This document shows positions 12,466-20,670 of a stretch of DNA of 64,000 bases, piece after piece. The position numbers and the translations under genes were made by a program. The notes beneath the pieces are model-generated. The model was not told the origin of the DNA and made no database searches. It saw nothing but the letters and a program-made list of their open reading frames with translations. Origin of the DNA: Gammaproteobacteria bacterium (GTDB lineage: Bacteria > Pseudomonadota > Gammaproteobacteria > Pseudomonadales > Porticoccaceae); contig JADJET010000001.1 in assembly GCA_016708925.1 (NCBI GenBank), positions 429,075 to 493,074 on the forward strand. Direction: 5' to 3'. The number at the start of each line of letters is the position of its first letter. The first letter of the stretch is position 1.

Positions 12466-13188
12466 ATGGCCCTGCAAACCCGTCTTGTCGATTACCGCGA
12501 TGGCATCCAGCGCTGCGCAGGCTATCTGGCCTGGGATGACGATTTTTCCGGCCCGCGGCCGGCGGTCGCCATCGCCCATACCTGGGCCGGGCGCTCGGAA
12601 TTCGAGTGCGACAAGGCGCGCCGCCTGGCCGCGCTGGGCTATATCGGTTTCGCCATCGACATGTACGGCGAAGGCCGCCAGGGCGGCAGCCCGGCCGGCA
12701 ACGGGGCGCTGATGCAGCCGCTGATGAACGACCGCGCGGCACTCCAGCGCCGTATCGGCGCCGCCATCACGGCGTTGCGCGCCCTGCCTGAAGTCGATGC
12801 CGAGCGGGTCGCCGCCATGGGCTACTGCTTTGGCGGCCTGTGCGTGCTCGACCTCGCACGCAGCAATACCGAGGTGCGGGGCGTAGCGAGCTTTCACGGG
12901 CTGTTCGACCCGCCCGGCAACACGGCGGGTAATCCCGTCGCCGCCAAGGTGCTGTGCCTGCACGGCTACGACGATCCCATGGCCAAACCCGAAGCCCTGG
13001 TGAAGCTGGGCGCAGAGCTGACCGCCGCCGGCGCGGACTGGCAGATTCACGCCTACGGCGGCACCTTGCACGCCTTCACGCGGCCCGACGCCAACGACCC
13101 CGCACACGGCGTTCGCTACAGCGCCGCCGCCGACCGGCGTTCGTGGCGGGCACTGGAAGATTTTCTCGAAGAGCTGTTTGTGGGCTGA
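12466..13188 (+). CDS. Dienelactone hydrolase family protein
   Basis: The 240-residue alpha/beta-hydrolase has the nucleophile motif AAMGYCFGGLCVLD with Cys (G-x-C-x-G, dienelactone hydrolase type) near residue 123, an Asp in LHGYDDPMAKPE, and His in LHAFTRPDAN. These complete a Cys-Asp-His triad. The ATG at 12466 follows CCGGAGG; an earlier in-frame ATG at 12421 has no such site. Members hydrolyse dienelactones or other esters and lactones in the cytoplasm. It could act on lactones produced by the monooxygenase at 6.1-7.9 kb, but that link is only by proximity. Confidence 0.88.
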   Translation: MALQTRLVDYRDGIQRCAGYLAWDDDFSGPRPAVAIAHTWAGRSEFECDKARRLAALGYIGFAIDMYGEGRQGGSPAGNGALMQPLMNDRAALQRRIGAAITALRALPEVDAERVAAMGYCFGGLCVLDLARSNTEVRGVASFHGLFDPPGNTAGNPVAAKVLCLHGYDDPMAKPEALVKLGAELTAAGADWQIHAYGGTLHAFTRPDANDPAHGVRYSAAADRRSWRALEDFLEELFVG

Positions 13189-13255
13189 ATGTTGCGGCTT
13201 GAGGAAAGACCGCCACAACCCCACAATCCCGCGCCATGCAAAGAACGCCCGCGCC

Positions 13256-13456
13256 ATGCAAAAGACGCTGATCTATCTGGGTTTGGTGCTGGTGGTGGTC
13301 GGGCTGCTGTGGCCCTGGCTCGGCCGGCTGCCCCTGGGGCGGTTGCCGGGCGACTTCCAGATCGACCGCCCCGGTTTCCGGCTCTATATCCCGCTCGGCA
13401 CCATGCTGCTGATCAGCGCGGTGCTGTCGCTGCTGGCGTCGATCTTCCGCAAGTGA
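13256..13456 (+). CDS. DUF2905 small membrane protein
   Basis: A 66-residue protein with two hydrophobic helices (TLIYLGLVLVVVGLLWPWL and the C-terminal GTMLLISAVLSLLASIF) separated by GRLPGDFQIDRPGFRLYIPL, the conserved DUF2905 centre. The ATG at 13256 starts the family's usual MQKTLIYLG-type N-terminus. Function is unknown. The last 104 bases of this gene, including the stop, recur 291 bases downstream as part of a local duplication. Confidence 0.88.
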   Translation: MQKTLIYLGLVLVVVGLLWPWLGRLPLGRLPGDFQIDRPGFRLYIPLGTMLLISAVLSLLASIFRK

Positions 13457-13467
13457 GGCGCCGCGTC

Positions 13468-13505
13468 TGCCGGATGCGCCGCGATGCGGCTTATCCGGCC
13501 TACGG
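13468..13505. repeat. REP-like palindromic element, copy 1
   Basis: TGCCGGATGCGCCGCGATG followed by CGGCTTATCCGGCCTACGG closely resembles the enterobacterial REP/BIME palindrome (GCCGGATGCGG...CCTTATCCGGCCTAC). The arms GCCGGAT and ATCCGGC can pair. It lies just after the DUF2905 stop. Confidence 0.7.
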
Positions 13506-13512
13506 GAGCACG

Positions 13513-13569
13513 CGTCCACAAGTCCACGGGTCCACGGGTCCACGGGTCCACGGGTCCACGGGTCCACGG
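13513..13569. repeat. 8-bp minisatellite, six GTCCACGG units plus a degenerate one
   Basis: Units of GTCCACGG are repeated six times head to tail at 13522-13569, preceded by a degenerate unit CGTCCACA at 13513. The downstream duplicate of this region has a single unit (about 13806-13813), so the array expanded or contracted after duplication. Confidence 0.9.
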
Positions 13570-13570
13570 A

Positions 13571-13601
13571 GCGTAGGGTGGATAAGCGCAGCGCATCCAC
13601 C
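13571..13601. repeat. Dispersed palindromic intergenic motif (GTAGGGTGGATAAGCG type)
   Basis: GTAGGGTGGATAAGCGCAGC followed by GCATCCACC is a palindromic intergenic motif often seen in proteobacterial genomes: GGTGGAT pairs with ATCCACC around GCGCAGCGC-like bases. A second version (GGGCGGGT...ACCCGCC) is at about 13815-13845. Confidence 0.65.
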
Positions 13602-13643
13602 GAAAAAAGCCAGGTGCCCGCCGGCAAGAGCGGAGCCGCGATC

Positions 13644-13747
13644 ACTTCCAGATCGACCGGCCGGGGTTCCGGCTCTATATCCCGCTCGGCACCATGCTGC
13701 TGATCAGCGCGGTGCTCTCGCTGCTGGCCTCGATCTTCCGCAAGTGA
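13644..13747 (+). pseudogene. Duplicated 3' end of the DUF2905 gene
   Basis: These 104 bases repeat 13353-13456 with a few silent-type differences. They encode the same DFQIDRPGFRLYIPLG to ASIFRK ending and stop, but lack any start or first helix. The similarity continues past the stop into the REP-like element. It is a truncated duplicate, not a functional gene. Confidence 0.85.
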
Positions 13748-13759
13748 GGCGCAGCGTCC

Positions 13760-13797
13760 TGCCGGATGCGCCGCGATGCGGCTTATCCGGCCTACGG
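13760..13797. repeat. REP-like palindromic element, copy 2
   Basis: It is nearly identical to the copy at 13468-13505 and sits at the same distance after the duplicated DUF2905 tail. The repeat therefore travelled as part of the local duplication rather than inserting independently. Confidence 0.7.
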
Positions 13798-13877
13798 GAG
13801 CACGCGTCCACGGAGCATAGGGCGGGTAAGCGCAGCGCACCCGCCATCCCGGGCCGAGGGATGGCGGGTGACGCCAA

Positions 13878-14606
13878 TCAGCCGTCGCAGATCGCCTGGG
13901 CGGCGGCGAGATCCAGCGTCCCTTCATAGATCGCACGGCCGGTGATGGCGCCCAGGATGCCCTGCCCGGCCACCGCCTTGAGCGCGCGGATGTCGTCGAG
14001 CCCGGTCACTCCGCCCGAAGCGATCACGGGAATGCCGCCCGCCTGCGCCAGCGCCACCGTGGCAGCGACATTGACGCCCTGCATCATGCCGTCGCGCTCG
14101 ATGTCGGTGTAGACGATGGCGCTGACCCCGTCCGCCGCAAACCGGCGCGCGAGATCCACCGCTTTTACCTCGCTCACCTCGGCCCAGCCGTCGGTGGCCA
14201 CCAGACCGGCGCTGGCATCGATGCCGACGATGATGCGGCCGGGAAATTCCCGACACACCCGCGTGACGAAATCCGGTTCCCTGACCGCCTGGGTGCCGAT
14301 GATGACGTAACGCACCCCGGCGCCCAGGTAAGCCTCGATGGTGTCCGCGCTACGGATGCCGCCGCCGATCTGGATCGGCAGCTCGGGATGGGCGCGGGCG
14401 ATGGCGCGCACCGCGTCGCCGTTCACCGGCTTTCCGGCAAAGGCGCCGTTGAGATCGACCAGATGCAGCCGGCGCGCGCCCTGGGCGACCCAGTGCGCGG
14501 CCATGGCGACCGGATCGTCGGAAAACACGGTGGCGTCGTCCATGCGGCCCTGGCGCAGGCGCACGCACTGGCCGTCCTTCAAATCGATGGCGGGAATGAT
14601 GAGCAC
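13878..14606 (-). CDS. hisA: HisA, phosphoribosylformimino-AICAR ribotide isomerase
   Basis: This TIM-barrel enzyme isomerises ProFAR to PRFAR in histidine synthesis. The 242-residue product begins VLIIPAIDLKDGQCVRL with the catalytic Asp of AIDL, then HLVDLNGAF, IQIGGGIRS, the second catalytic Asp in YTDIERDGMM, and IASGGV. The start is a GTG at 14606 preceded by TGAGGA. It follows hisH by 8 bases. hisF, normally next in the gammaproteobacterial his operon, is absent here: the duplicated DUF2905 region lies downstream instead. Confidence 0.95.
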   Translation of the reverse strand: MLIIPAIDLKDGQCVRLRQGRMDDATVFSDDPVAMAAHWVAQGARRLHLVDLNGAFAGKPVNGDAVRAIARAHPELPIQIGGGIRSADTIEAYLGAGVRYVIIGTQAVREPDFVTRVCREFPGRIIVGIDASAGLVATDGWAEVSEVKAVDLARRFAADGVSAIVYTDIERDGMMQGVNVAATVALAQAGGIPVIASGGVTGLDDIRALKAVAGQGILGAITGRAIYEGTLDLAAAQAICDG

Positions 14607-14614
14607 GGAAATCC

Positions 14615-15268
14615 TCAGTCGCCGCCTTTCCAGGCGGCAAAGTTGGCCAGCAGGCGCAGGCCGTCGGTGTGGCTTTTCTCGGGATGGAATTGCACCGCGA
14701 ACAGATTGCCCTGGTGCAGGGCTGCGGCGAAGGTAACGCCGTAGTCGCAAGTGCCCGCGATCAGATCGGCGTCGGTTTCCACGCAATAACTGTGCACGAA
14801 ATAAAAGCGCGCGTCCTGGGCGATGCCGTGCCAGAGCGGGTGAGCGACGGTCTGGTGCACGACATTCCAGCCCATGTGCGGGACCTTGAGCCGTTCGCCG
14901 TCGGTATCGATCAAGGGCGCGCCGAAAAACCGCACGCGGCCCGGCAGCAGGCCGAGGCAGTCCACGCCGCCGCTCTCCTCGCTGTGGGCCATCAATGCCT
15001 GCATGCCGACGCAGATGGCGAGCACAGGCTTCTGGGCGATGGCGGCGACCAGCGCAGAGGCAAAGCCCGCGGCGCGAAACTCGCGCATGCAGTCGCCGAT
15101 GGCGCCGACGCCGGGGAACACCACGCGGTCGGCGCGCTCCAGTTCCCGGGGTTCGGTGGTGATAACTACACGCGCTCCGGGCGCCACATGCTCCAGCGCC
15201 TTGGCGACCGAGTGCAGGTTGCCCATGCCGTAGTCGATGACGGCGATGCGATCACGAAATTCCGTCAT
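14615..15268 (-). CDS. hisH: HisH, imidazole glycerol phosphate synthase glutaminase subunit
   Basis: HisH supplies ammonia from glutamine to HisF. The 217-residue class I amidotransferase has VIDYGMGNLHSV at the N-terminus, FPGVGAIGDCM, the nucleophile Cys86 in LAICVGMQ, and the His/Glu pair in FAVQFHPEKSH. All catalytic residues are present. It lies between hisB (23-base gap) and hisA (8-base gap) on the minus strand. Its synthase partner HisF must be encoded elsewhere. Confidence 0.96.
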   Translation of the reverse strand: MTEFRDRIAVIDYGMGNLHSVAKALEHVAPGARVVITTEPRELERADRVVFPGVGAIGDCMREFRAAGFASALVAAIAQKPVLAICVGMQALMAHSEESGGVDCLGLLPGRVRFFGAPLIDTDGERLKVPHMGWNVVHQTVAHPLWHGIAQDARFYFVHSYCVETDADLIAGTCDYGVTFAAALHQGNLFAVQFHPEKSHTDGLRLLANFAAWKGGD

Positions 15269-15291
15269 GGTTGGATCCGTTCAGGGTCGGG

Positions 15292-15885
15292 TTACAGGCT
15301 GCCCTTGGTGGACGGCGTGATGTCCGCCGCGCGCGCATCGGGTGCCACGGCCGCGCGCAGCGCGCGACCAAACGCCTTGAAAATGGTTTCCACCTGATGG
15401 TGGGCGTTCTCGCCGCGCAGATTATCGATGTGCAATGTTGCACCTGCGTGATTGACGAAACCCTGAAAAAACTCGAACACCAGATCCACATCGAAATCGC
15501 CGACGCGCGCACGGGTGAACGTCACGTCGCGCACCAAACCCGGACGCCCGGAAAAATCGATCACCACACGCGACAGCGCCTCGTCGAGGGGCACATAGGC
15601 GTGGCCGTAGCGGCCGATGCCCTTTTTGTCGCCCAGCGCCTGCTTGATCGCCTGACCCAAGGTGATGCCGATGTCTTCTACGGTGTGATGGGCGTCGATA
15701 TGGAGATCGCCCTCGGCCTTGACGGACAGGTCGATCAGCCCATGGCGCGCGATCTGATCCAGCATGTGTTCGAGAAACGGCACGCCGGTGGCGAATTCGC
15801 CGCGCCCGGAGCCATCGAGATCGACGCTCACGGTGATGCGGGTTTCCAGGGTGTCGCGGCTGACAGTGGCGCGGCGCGGTGCCAT
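15292..15885 (-). CDS. hisB: HisB, imidazoleglycerol-phosphate dehydratase
   Basis: The 197-residue single-domain dehydratase has the metal-binding motifs GVPFLEHMLDQIARHG and DLHIDAHHTVEDIGI, then a second pair in GENAHHQVETIFKA. It catalyses dehydration of IGP to imidazole acetol phosphate, the step after HisH/HisF. It lacks the histidinol-phosphatase domain fused in enterobacteria, as in most other gammaproteobacteria. It is the first gene of a hisB-hisH-hisA run. Confidence 0.96.
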   Translation of the reverse strand: MAPRRATVSRDTLETRITVSVDLDGSGRGEFATGVPFLEHMLDQIARHGLIDLSVKAEGDLHIDAHHTVEDIGITLGQAIKQALGDKKGIGRYGHAYVPLDEALSRVVIDFSGRPGLVRDVTFTRARVGDFDVDLVFEFFQGFVNHAGATLHIDNLRGENAHHQVETIFKAFGRALRAAVAPDARAADITPSTKGSL

Positions 15886-16000
15886 GCTGCTCTCCAGGTG
15901 TGGGCGGGCGCGCAGCCGGGGGCGGAAGGCGCGCCATTATACTGGCGGCCGCAGACCCGGGCCAGCGCGGTCCGGGCACAGGGAATCTCGGGAGAATGCC

Positions 16001-18085
16001 GTGCGAAAACCGTTCCGTATCGCCATCGGGCTACTGCTGGTGCTGGTATTGCTCGTCGCTGGTGGCGCTGCCTATGTGCTGCTGGTGCTCGATCCCAACG
16101 CCCTCAAACCGCGCATCGTCGATCTGGCCGGCAAGCAGGGTATCGGCCTGGAAATCCAGGGCGATCTGGCGTGGCAACTGTTCCCGAGCCCCGGAGTCCG
16201 GATCGGCCGCACCCGGGTGCGCGCCACCGACCACCGTATTCCGGAGCTGAGTTTCGAACGCGCCGCGCTCAGTCTCGACTGGCGCGGCCTGCTGCACGGC
16301 ACCCCCAAGATCAGCGCGCTGAGCGTGCAGGGCGCGGACATCAAGATTGCCACCGCCACCCAGGCTGTGGTCGCGGCTGCCGCTCCGCTTGCGGCAGCCG
16401 CAGTCTCGAGCGACACAACTCCCGCCACGACCGACGCCGGCAAAGCGCCCACCACCATCGCCATAAGCGCGGTGGACATCACCCAAAGTCGCGTCACTCT
16501 CACTGGCGCCGGTGCGCCACGGGTGCTCGATAACCTTGATTTCAGCAGCCGCGACATGGTTCTCGACGGCAAACCCTTTCCGGTGCGGATCGCCTTCGAC
16601 TACACGGATTCAGCGTTGCCGATGCCCCTGGGCATCGCGGTCGAAGCAGATCTCGGGGTGGATCAGACCGCTCGCATGGTCGCGACCGACAATGTCCATC
16701 TGCACGTCACACCGGTGGGGCGCGCGGTCATCGACGCGTATTTTGCGTTGCGTTTCGAGCAGATCCGGGATCGACTGGCGATCAGCGCCTTGCGAATATC
16801 GAGCGGCGCGCTGGCGGCGGAGGGCGATCTGACCGTATCAGAGTTGAGCACCCTGCCCGCAGTGCGCGGCCAGCTCCGCGTGCCGCCCGCGGACCCGCGA
16901 CCGCTGCTCGCCGAGTGGGGAGTCCCGCTGCCACAGTTCAGCGCTCCGGATGCGCTGGCCAGGGTCGGTCTCGACACCCGCTTCGCCGCAACCGCTGAAA
17001 ACCTGGTGCTGGATGAACTGAAACTGGCCATCGACACCACCGAAATTCAGGGCGCGATCGAAGCCCGCCTTGCAGCGCCCCGCCAGCTCAAGGCGGCGCT
17101 GCACGGCACCCGGCTCGATCTCGATCGCTACCGGACGACCGCCAAAGACGGTCCTCAAACCGCAGACGCGGCGCTGCTCGCGCCCCTGGCCGGACCCATC
17201 GCCTTCCTCCAGGGCGGAAATGGCACGCTCGATCTCGACTGGGATGAGCTGACCGTCGACAAGCTGCGCCTCGAAGCGCTGCGCCTGCGGGTCGCTTTCG
17301 CGGGCGACGATGTCCAGATCCACGATCTCTCCACCCGCACCCTGGGCGGTACCGCCGCGGCCAGCGCGCAATTGCACGGGGTCACCGGCCAGACACCAGC
17401 GGCAACCTTCAAACAGCGACTGACCGGGATTTCCCTGGCCCAGGTGCGCCAGACCCTCGCGCCCAAGCTCGATCTCACCGGCACGCTCGATCTGTCGCTG
17501 CAGGGGAGTGCGCGCGGCGGAACCAGCGCGGAACTCGATCGGACGCTGGATGCGCGCGGCAGCTTCGGGATCAGCGCGCCGCATCTGGATGGAGTCAACA
17601 TTGAGCGCGCCTTCTGTGACCTCGCGGCCCTGGTGGACAAGGCCGACCAGCGCAAGGATTGGCCCAAGGGCACCGCGTTCAAGGATATCGCGGGAGAATT
17701 CCACCTCGCGGGTCCGCGCCTGGTGCTGGAACGGATGACCACGGGCGTAGGCAATCTCGCTCTGCGCGGCGAAGGCACCATCGACCGCGGCGCGCAGCAT
17801 TACGACATCCTCGCCACCGCCCGCCTCGGCGGCGAGCGCACCAGCCCGGACGGCTGCCTGGTCAGCAGCGCACACCTGCGCGAGCGCGACATCCCGCTGC
17901 ATTGCCAGGGCAGTTTCGGCAAGGATGCGGCGACCCAGTGCGCACCCGACAAGGAACTGGTCGCGCAACTGGTACAGGATCGTGTGCTGCAAGAGCTGCG
18001 CGACAAGCACGGCGATTCGAAAAAAGGCAAGGCCGTGGAAGGCCTGTTGCGGGGTCTGCTCGGCGACAAGAAAGACCGCAACTGA
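16001..18085 (+). CDS. AsmA family protein
   Basis: A large (694-residue) protein with an N-terminal membrane anchor (FRIAIGLLLVLVLLVAGG) directly after a short basic start, followed by the AsmA-type DPNALKPRIVDLAGKQGIGLEIQGDLAW. The rest is beta-rich, and the C-terminal AsmA_2 region contains TGTLDLSLQGSARG and VGNLALRGEGTID. AsmA-like proteins are inner-membrane-anchored bridge-like proteins linked to phospholipid transport to the outer membrane. I chose the GTG at 16001 because it starts just before the anchor and follows GGGAGA. mutY follows 11 bases later, as in many gammaproteobacteria. Confidence 0.9.
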   Translation: MRKPFRIAIGLLLVLVLLVAGGAAYVLLVLDPNALKPRIVDLAGKQGIGLEIQGDLAWQLFPSPGVRIGRTRVRATDHRIPELSFERAALSLDWRGLLHGTPKISALSVQGADIKIATATQAVVAAAAPLAAAAVSSDTTPATTDAGKAPTTIAISAVDITQSRVTLTGAGAPRVLDNLDFSSRDMVLDGKPFPVRIAFDYTDSALPMPLGIAVEADLGVDQTARMVATDNVHLHVTPVGRAVIDAYFALRFEQIRDRLAISALRISSGALAAEGDLTVSELSTLPAVRGQLRVPPADPRPLLAEWGVPLPQFSAPDALARVGLDTRFAATAENLVLDELKLAIDTTEIQGAIEARLAAPRQLKAALHGTRLDLDRYRTTAKDGPQTADAALLAPLAGPIAFLQGGNGTLDLDWDELTVDKLRLEALRLRVAFAGDDVQIHDLSTRTLGGTAAASAQLHGVTGQTPAATFKQRLTGISLAQVRQTLAPKLDLTGTLDLSLQGSARGGTSAELDRTLDARGSFGISAPHLDGVNIERAFCDLAALVDKADQRKDWPKGTAFKDIAGEFHLAGPRLVLERMTTGVGNLALRGEGTIDRGAQHYDILATARLGGERTSPDGCLVSSAHLRERDIPLHCQGSFGKDAATQCAPDKELVAQLVQDRVLQELRDKHGDSKKGKAVEGLLRGLLGDKKDRN

Positions 18086-18096
18086 GCGCCGCGCGC

Positions 18097-19209
18097 ATGG
18101 CGGAGAGAACCCGGCGCAAGCGCACCGCAACGGCAGCGGATTTCAGCGCGCGCCTGCTCGCCTGGTTCGACCGTCACGGCCGCCACGACCTGCCCTGGCA
18201 ACGCGAACGCTCGCCCTATCGCGTGTGGCTGTCGGAAATCATGTTGCAGCAAACCCAGGTCGGCACTGTCATCCCCTACTTCGAGCGCTTTGTCGCGGCC
18301 TTTCCCGATGTCGCCGCGCTCGCGGCCGCCCCCATCGACAGCGTGCTGCACCACTGGACCGGCTTGGGCTACTACGCCCGCGCCCGCAATCTGCATCGCA
18401 CGGCGCGTCTGCTGACAGCACAATACGGCGGCCAATTTCCCGCCGCGCTCGATGAACTCACCGCCCTGCCCGGCATCGGTCGCTCCACCGCCGGCGCCAT
18501 CGCCGCCATCGCCTTCGGCCGGCGTGCCGCGATTCTCGATGGCAACGTCAAGCGCGTGCTGGCCCGCCACGGCGCCATCGCGGGCTGGCCCGGGCAAACC
18601 GATATTTCCCGCGCCCTGTGGGAAATCGCCGAGCGCTTTACCCCGACCGAGCGGGTGGCGGACTACACGCAGGCGATCATGGATCTGGGCGCCACGCTCT
18701 GCACGCGCACGCGCCCCACCTGCGACCGCTGTCCGGTCCGGGCGGACTGCCGGGCGCACGCCACAGGCGTTCCGGAGCAATACCCCGGGCGCAAGCCCAA
18801 AGCCGCGACGCCGATCCGCGCCATCCTGTTCCTGATCCTGCGCAATCCGGCCGGCGCAGTGCTGCTCGAACAGCGCCCGCCGACCGGCATCTGGGGCGGC
18901 CTCTGGAGCTTCCCCGAATGTCCGCCGGAAGCCGACATCGCCAGCCGGTGCGACGCCCTCGGCTACCGGGCGCTCGGCTGGCAGGCCGGGACAGCGCGGC
19001 GCCATGTATTCAGCCACTACCGGCTCGACTACACCCCGGTGGAGGTTACCGTGGTGCCAGGTTTCGCGGTCGCCGATGGCGATACCCGACGCTGGGTACT
19101 ACCCGCCTCACCCGACGCCCTCGGCCTGCCGGCACCGGTAAAAGCACTGCTGGCGGAACTGGGCGACGCGCCCGTCGCCCCGGCCAAAACCGTGCCTCGC
19201 CAACCGTAA
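18097..19209 (+). CDS. mutY: MutY, A/G-specific adenine glycosylase
   Basis: The 370-residue enzyme removes adenine mispaired with 8-oxoguanine. It has DLPWQRERSPYRVWLSEIML with the catalytic Glu, the helix-hairpin-helix LPGIGRSTAGAIAAIAFG, the catalytic-Asp region ending VADYTQAIMDLGA, the [4Fe-4S] cluster C-x6-C-x2-C-x5-C (CTRTRPTCDRCPVRADC), and a C-terminal NUDIX-like domain from about residue 240 (WGGLWSFPE). It lies between the asmA-like gene and yggX, a common gammaproteobacterial order. Confidence 0.96.
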   Translation: MAERTRRKRTATAADFSARLLAWFDRHGRHDLPWQRERSPYRVWLSEIMLQQTQVGTVIPYFERFVAAFPDVAALAAAPIDSVLHHWTGLGYYARARNLHRTARLLTAQYGGQFPAALDELTALPGIGRSTAGAIAAIAFGRRAAILDGNVKRVLARHGAIAGWPGQTDISRALWEIAERFTPTERVADYTQAIMDLGATLCTRTRPTCDRCPVRADCRAHATGVPEQYPGRKPKAATPIRAILFLILRNPAGAVLLEQRPPTGIWGGLWSFPECPPEADIASRCDALGYRALGWQAGTARRHVFSHYRLDYTPVEVTVVPGFAVADGDTRRWVLPASPDALGLPAPVKALLAELGDAPVAPAKTVPRQP

Positions 19210-19290
19210 ATTCCGAGCGAACGATCAGTTCCACAGGCGTTAAACTGGCAACCGGGATTTTGTCCGTACCCTTGCCGGAGTTCGCCCTTC

Positions 19291-19563
19291 ATGAGCCGTA
19301 CCGTCTTTTGCCGCAAGTACCGCGAGGACCTGCCAGGACTCGAACAACCGCCATTTCCCGGCCCCAAGGGTCAGGAAATTTTCGACACCGTCTCGCAGCG
19401 CGCCTGGGACGCATGGCTCGCGCACCAGACCATGCTGATCAACGAAAAGCGCCTGAATTTGATGGACCTCACCGCACGCACTTACCTCAACGAACAGCGC
19501 GACAAATTCTTCGCCGGCGCGGAACACGACAGCGCCGAGGGCTATGTGCCACCTTCCCGTTAG
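19291..19563 (+). CDS. yggX: YggX, probable Fe(2+)-trafficking protein
   Basis: The 90-residue protein matches YggX throughout: MSRTVFCRKYREDLPGLE with the conserved Cys7, FPGPKGQEIFDTVSQRAWDAW, then MLINEKRLNLMD and a final GYVPPSR. YggX protects iron-sulfur enzymes from oxidative damage. Placing it after mutY is classical (mutY-yggX), which strengthens the call. Confidence 0.96.
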   Translation: MSRTVFCRKYREDLPGLEQPPFPGPKGQEIFDTVSQRAWDAWLAHQTMLINEKRLNLMDLTARTYLNEQRDKFFAGAEHDSAEGYVPPSR

Positions 19564-19569
19564 CCAGCG

Positions 19570-19598
19570 TTGACGCCCCTGGCGGGAACGGCTTTAAT
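19570..19598 (+). promoter_or_regulatory. Sigma-70-type promoter for tRNA-Phe
   Basis: A TTGACG -35 box and a TTTAAT -10 box are separated by 17 bases and end 18 bases before the tRNA-Phe gene. The spacing and closeness fit a stable-RNA promoter. Confidence 0.65.
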
Positions 19599-19616
19599 AC
19601 GCGCCTTCGCACGCCT

Positions 19617-19692
19617 GCCCAGGTAGCTCAGTCGGTAGAGCAGAGGATTGAAAATCCTCGTGTCGGTGGTTCGATTCCGCCCCTGGGCACCA
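19617..19692 (+). tRNA. tRNA-Phe (GAA)
   Basis: A 76-base cloverleaf with the acceptor stem GCCCAGG...CCTGGGC, discriminator A and encoded CCA. The D-arm is AGCTCAGTCGGTAGAGC, the anticodon stem-loop GAGGA-TTGAAAA-TCCTC gives GAA, and the T-arm contains GGTTCGATTCC. Confidence 0.98.
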
Positions 19693-19797
19693 ATAAAAAC
19701 AGTGTATTACCCCGGAACTCTCGCCCGCCGGTTTTTCCCGTTTTTCAGACTCAAGGCCACAGTAAGCGCAATTTCCGCGTCGGAATCCCACGCCGCG

Positions 19798-20323
19798 ATG
19801 CGCGCGCCCGCGCTCACCTGCCGTATCGAGCACCGGGTGGACCTGGAAACCGACTACGAAACACGGCTTGCCGCCGCATCCGACCGCGAGCCGGCCTATG
19901 AGGCCGATCCCGAGGACGGGCTGGTGATCATCTACACCAGCGGCACCACCGGCCTGCCCAAGGGCGTGCGCTACGTGGGCGCGATGGCGGACCTGGTGCC
20001 ACCGCACCAACTCGTCGAGCTGACGCAACTGCTGCACGCCCCTTATGTGAATACCTTTGGTTCCACCGAAACCGGCCTGCCGCCAGCCACCGGCGCCACC
20101 ATCGCCATGGGCGAAGTGCCCACCGATCTTGCCAAACGGATATCGGGGCTGTGTCGGGTGAAGTTGGTGGACGCGGACGACAACGAAGTGCCGGTGGGCG
20201 GGGGGGGGGGAGGGGCGGGGGGGGGGGGGGGCCAAGCAACCGAAAGCAATCTGCTTCGTGCCCTTCGAGAAATTTCCGCGCAGCACCGCCGGGAAAGTGC
20301 AGCGGCATCTGATGGAAGACTGG
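19798..20323 (+). pseudogene. Broken AMP-binding (ANL) acyl-CoA ligase fragments
   Basis: The first part encodes LVIIYTSGTTGLPKG, the AMP-binding P-loop of ANL ligases. It runs straight into VNTFGSTETGLPPATG and later ligase segments, skipping the roughly 100 residues normally between them. After a G-run (20194-20231) the frame shifts and the ligase C-terminus appears (AICFVPFEKFPRSTAGKVQR) with the conserved Lys of the hinge domain. There is no N-terminal third. It is either a heavily deleted pseudogene or an assembly chimera. Confidence 0.75.
20194..20231. other. G-run junction 1 within the ligase fragments
   Basis: The stretch is almost all G, with runs of 11 or more broken by single A and C bases. 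The reading frame of the ligase changes across it. It looks like low-quality or artefactual sequence rather than biology. Confidence 0.75.
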
Positions 20324-20340
20324 CCGGTGGCGGGCGCACC

Positions 20341-20583
20341 GGCGAAGGCGAGGAACGCGGCGCCGAAATCCGCGAACTGACCGAGGCCGTGAAACAGGCC
20401 GGCATGCCGGAGGAAGCCAACACCCAGGCGCTGCGCGAGATCAAGCGCCTGGAGCGGATGCCCGAGGCGGCGGCGGAATACTCCATGGTACGCACCTGGG
20501 TGGCTGACCGAGCTGCCTGGCCGAAAGATCCGACATCGATTGAAGAGCAGGTGCTCGAGGATCATTACGGCCTCGACGATCAG
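20341..20583 (+). pseudogene. Lon protease N-terminal-domain fragment
   Basis: In frame, this piece encodes AVKQAGMPEEANTQALREIK, then RLERMPEAAAEYSMVRTWV, then DPTSIEEQVLEDHYGLDD, the junction between the Lon N-terminal domain and the AAA+ domain. It lacks everything before and after, and a few residues before DPTS look scrambled. It ends near a second G-run at 20631-20670. Confidence 0.75.
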
Positions 20584-20630
20584 CGGGTCTGGCGGCACAC
20601 TCACCCACCGGCAGCCCGTCTCGTGGGGCC

Positions 20631-20670
20631 GGGTCGGGGGGGGGGGGGGGCGCTCGGGGGGCCGGGCTGG
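20631..20670. other. G-run junction 2
   Basis: Fifteen consecutive G bases followed by CGCTC and more G-rich sequence separate the first Lon fragment from an unassigned stretch. Confidence 0.7.

Noticed and set aside
13522..13569. Short direct-repeat array considered as CRISPR
   Set aside because: Units are 8 bases with no spacers, which is a minisatellite, not a CRISPR array.
19617..19692. tRNA-Phe as an attachment site for the mosaic region
   Set aside because: No repeat of the tRNA 3' end was found downstream to 21.5 kb and no integrase is present.
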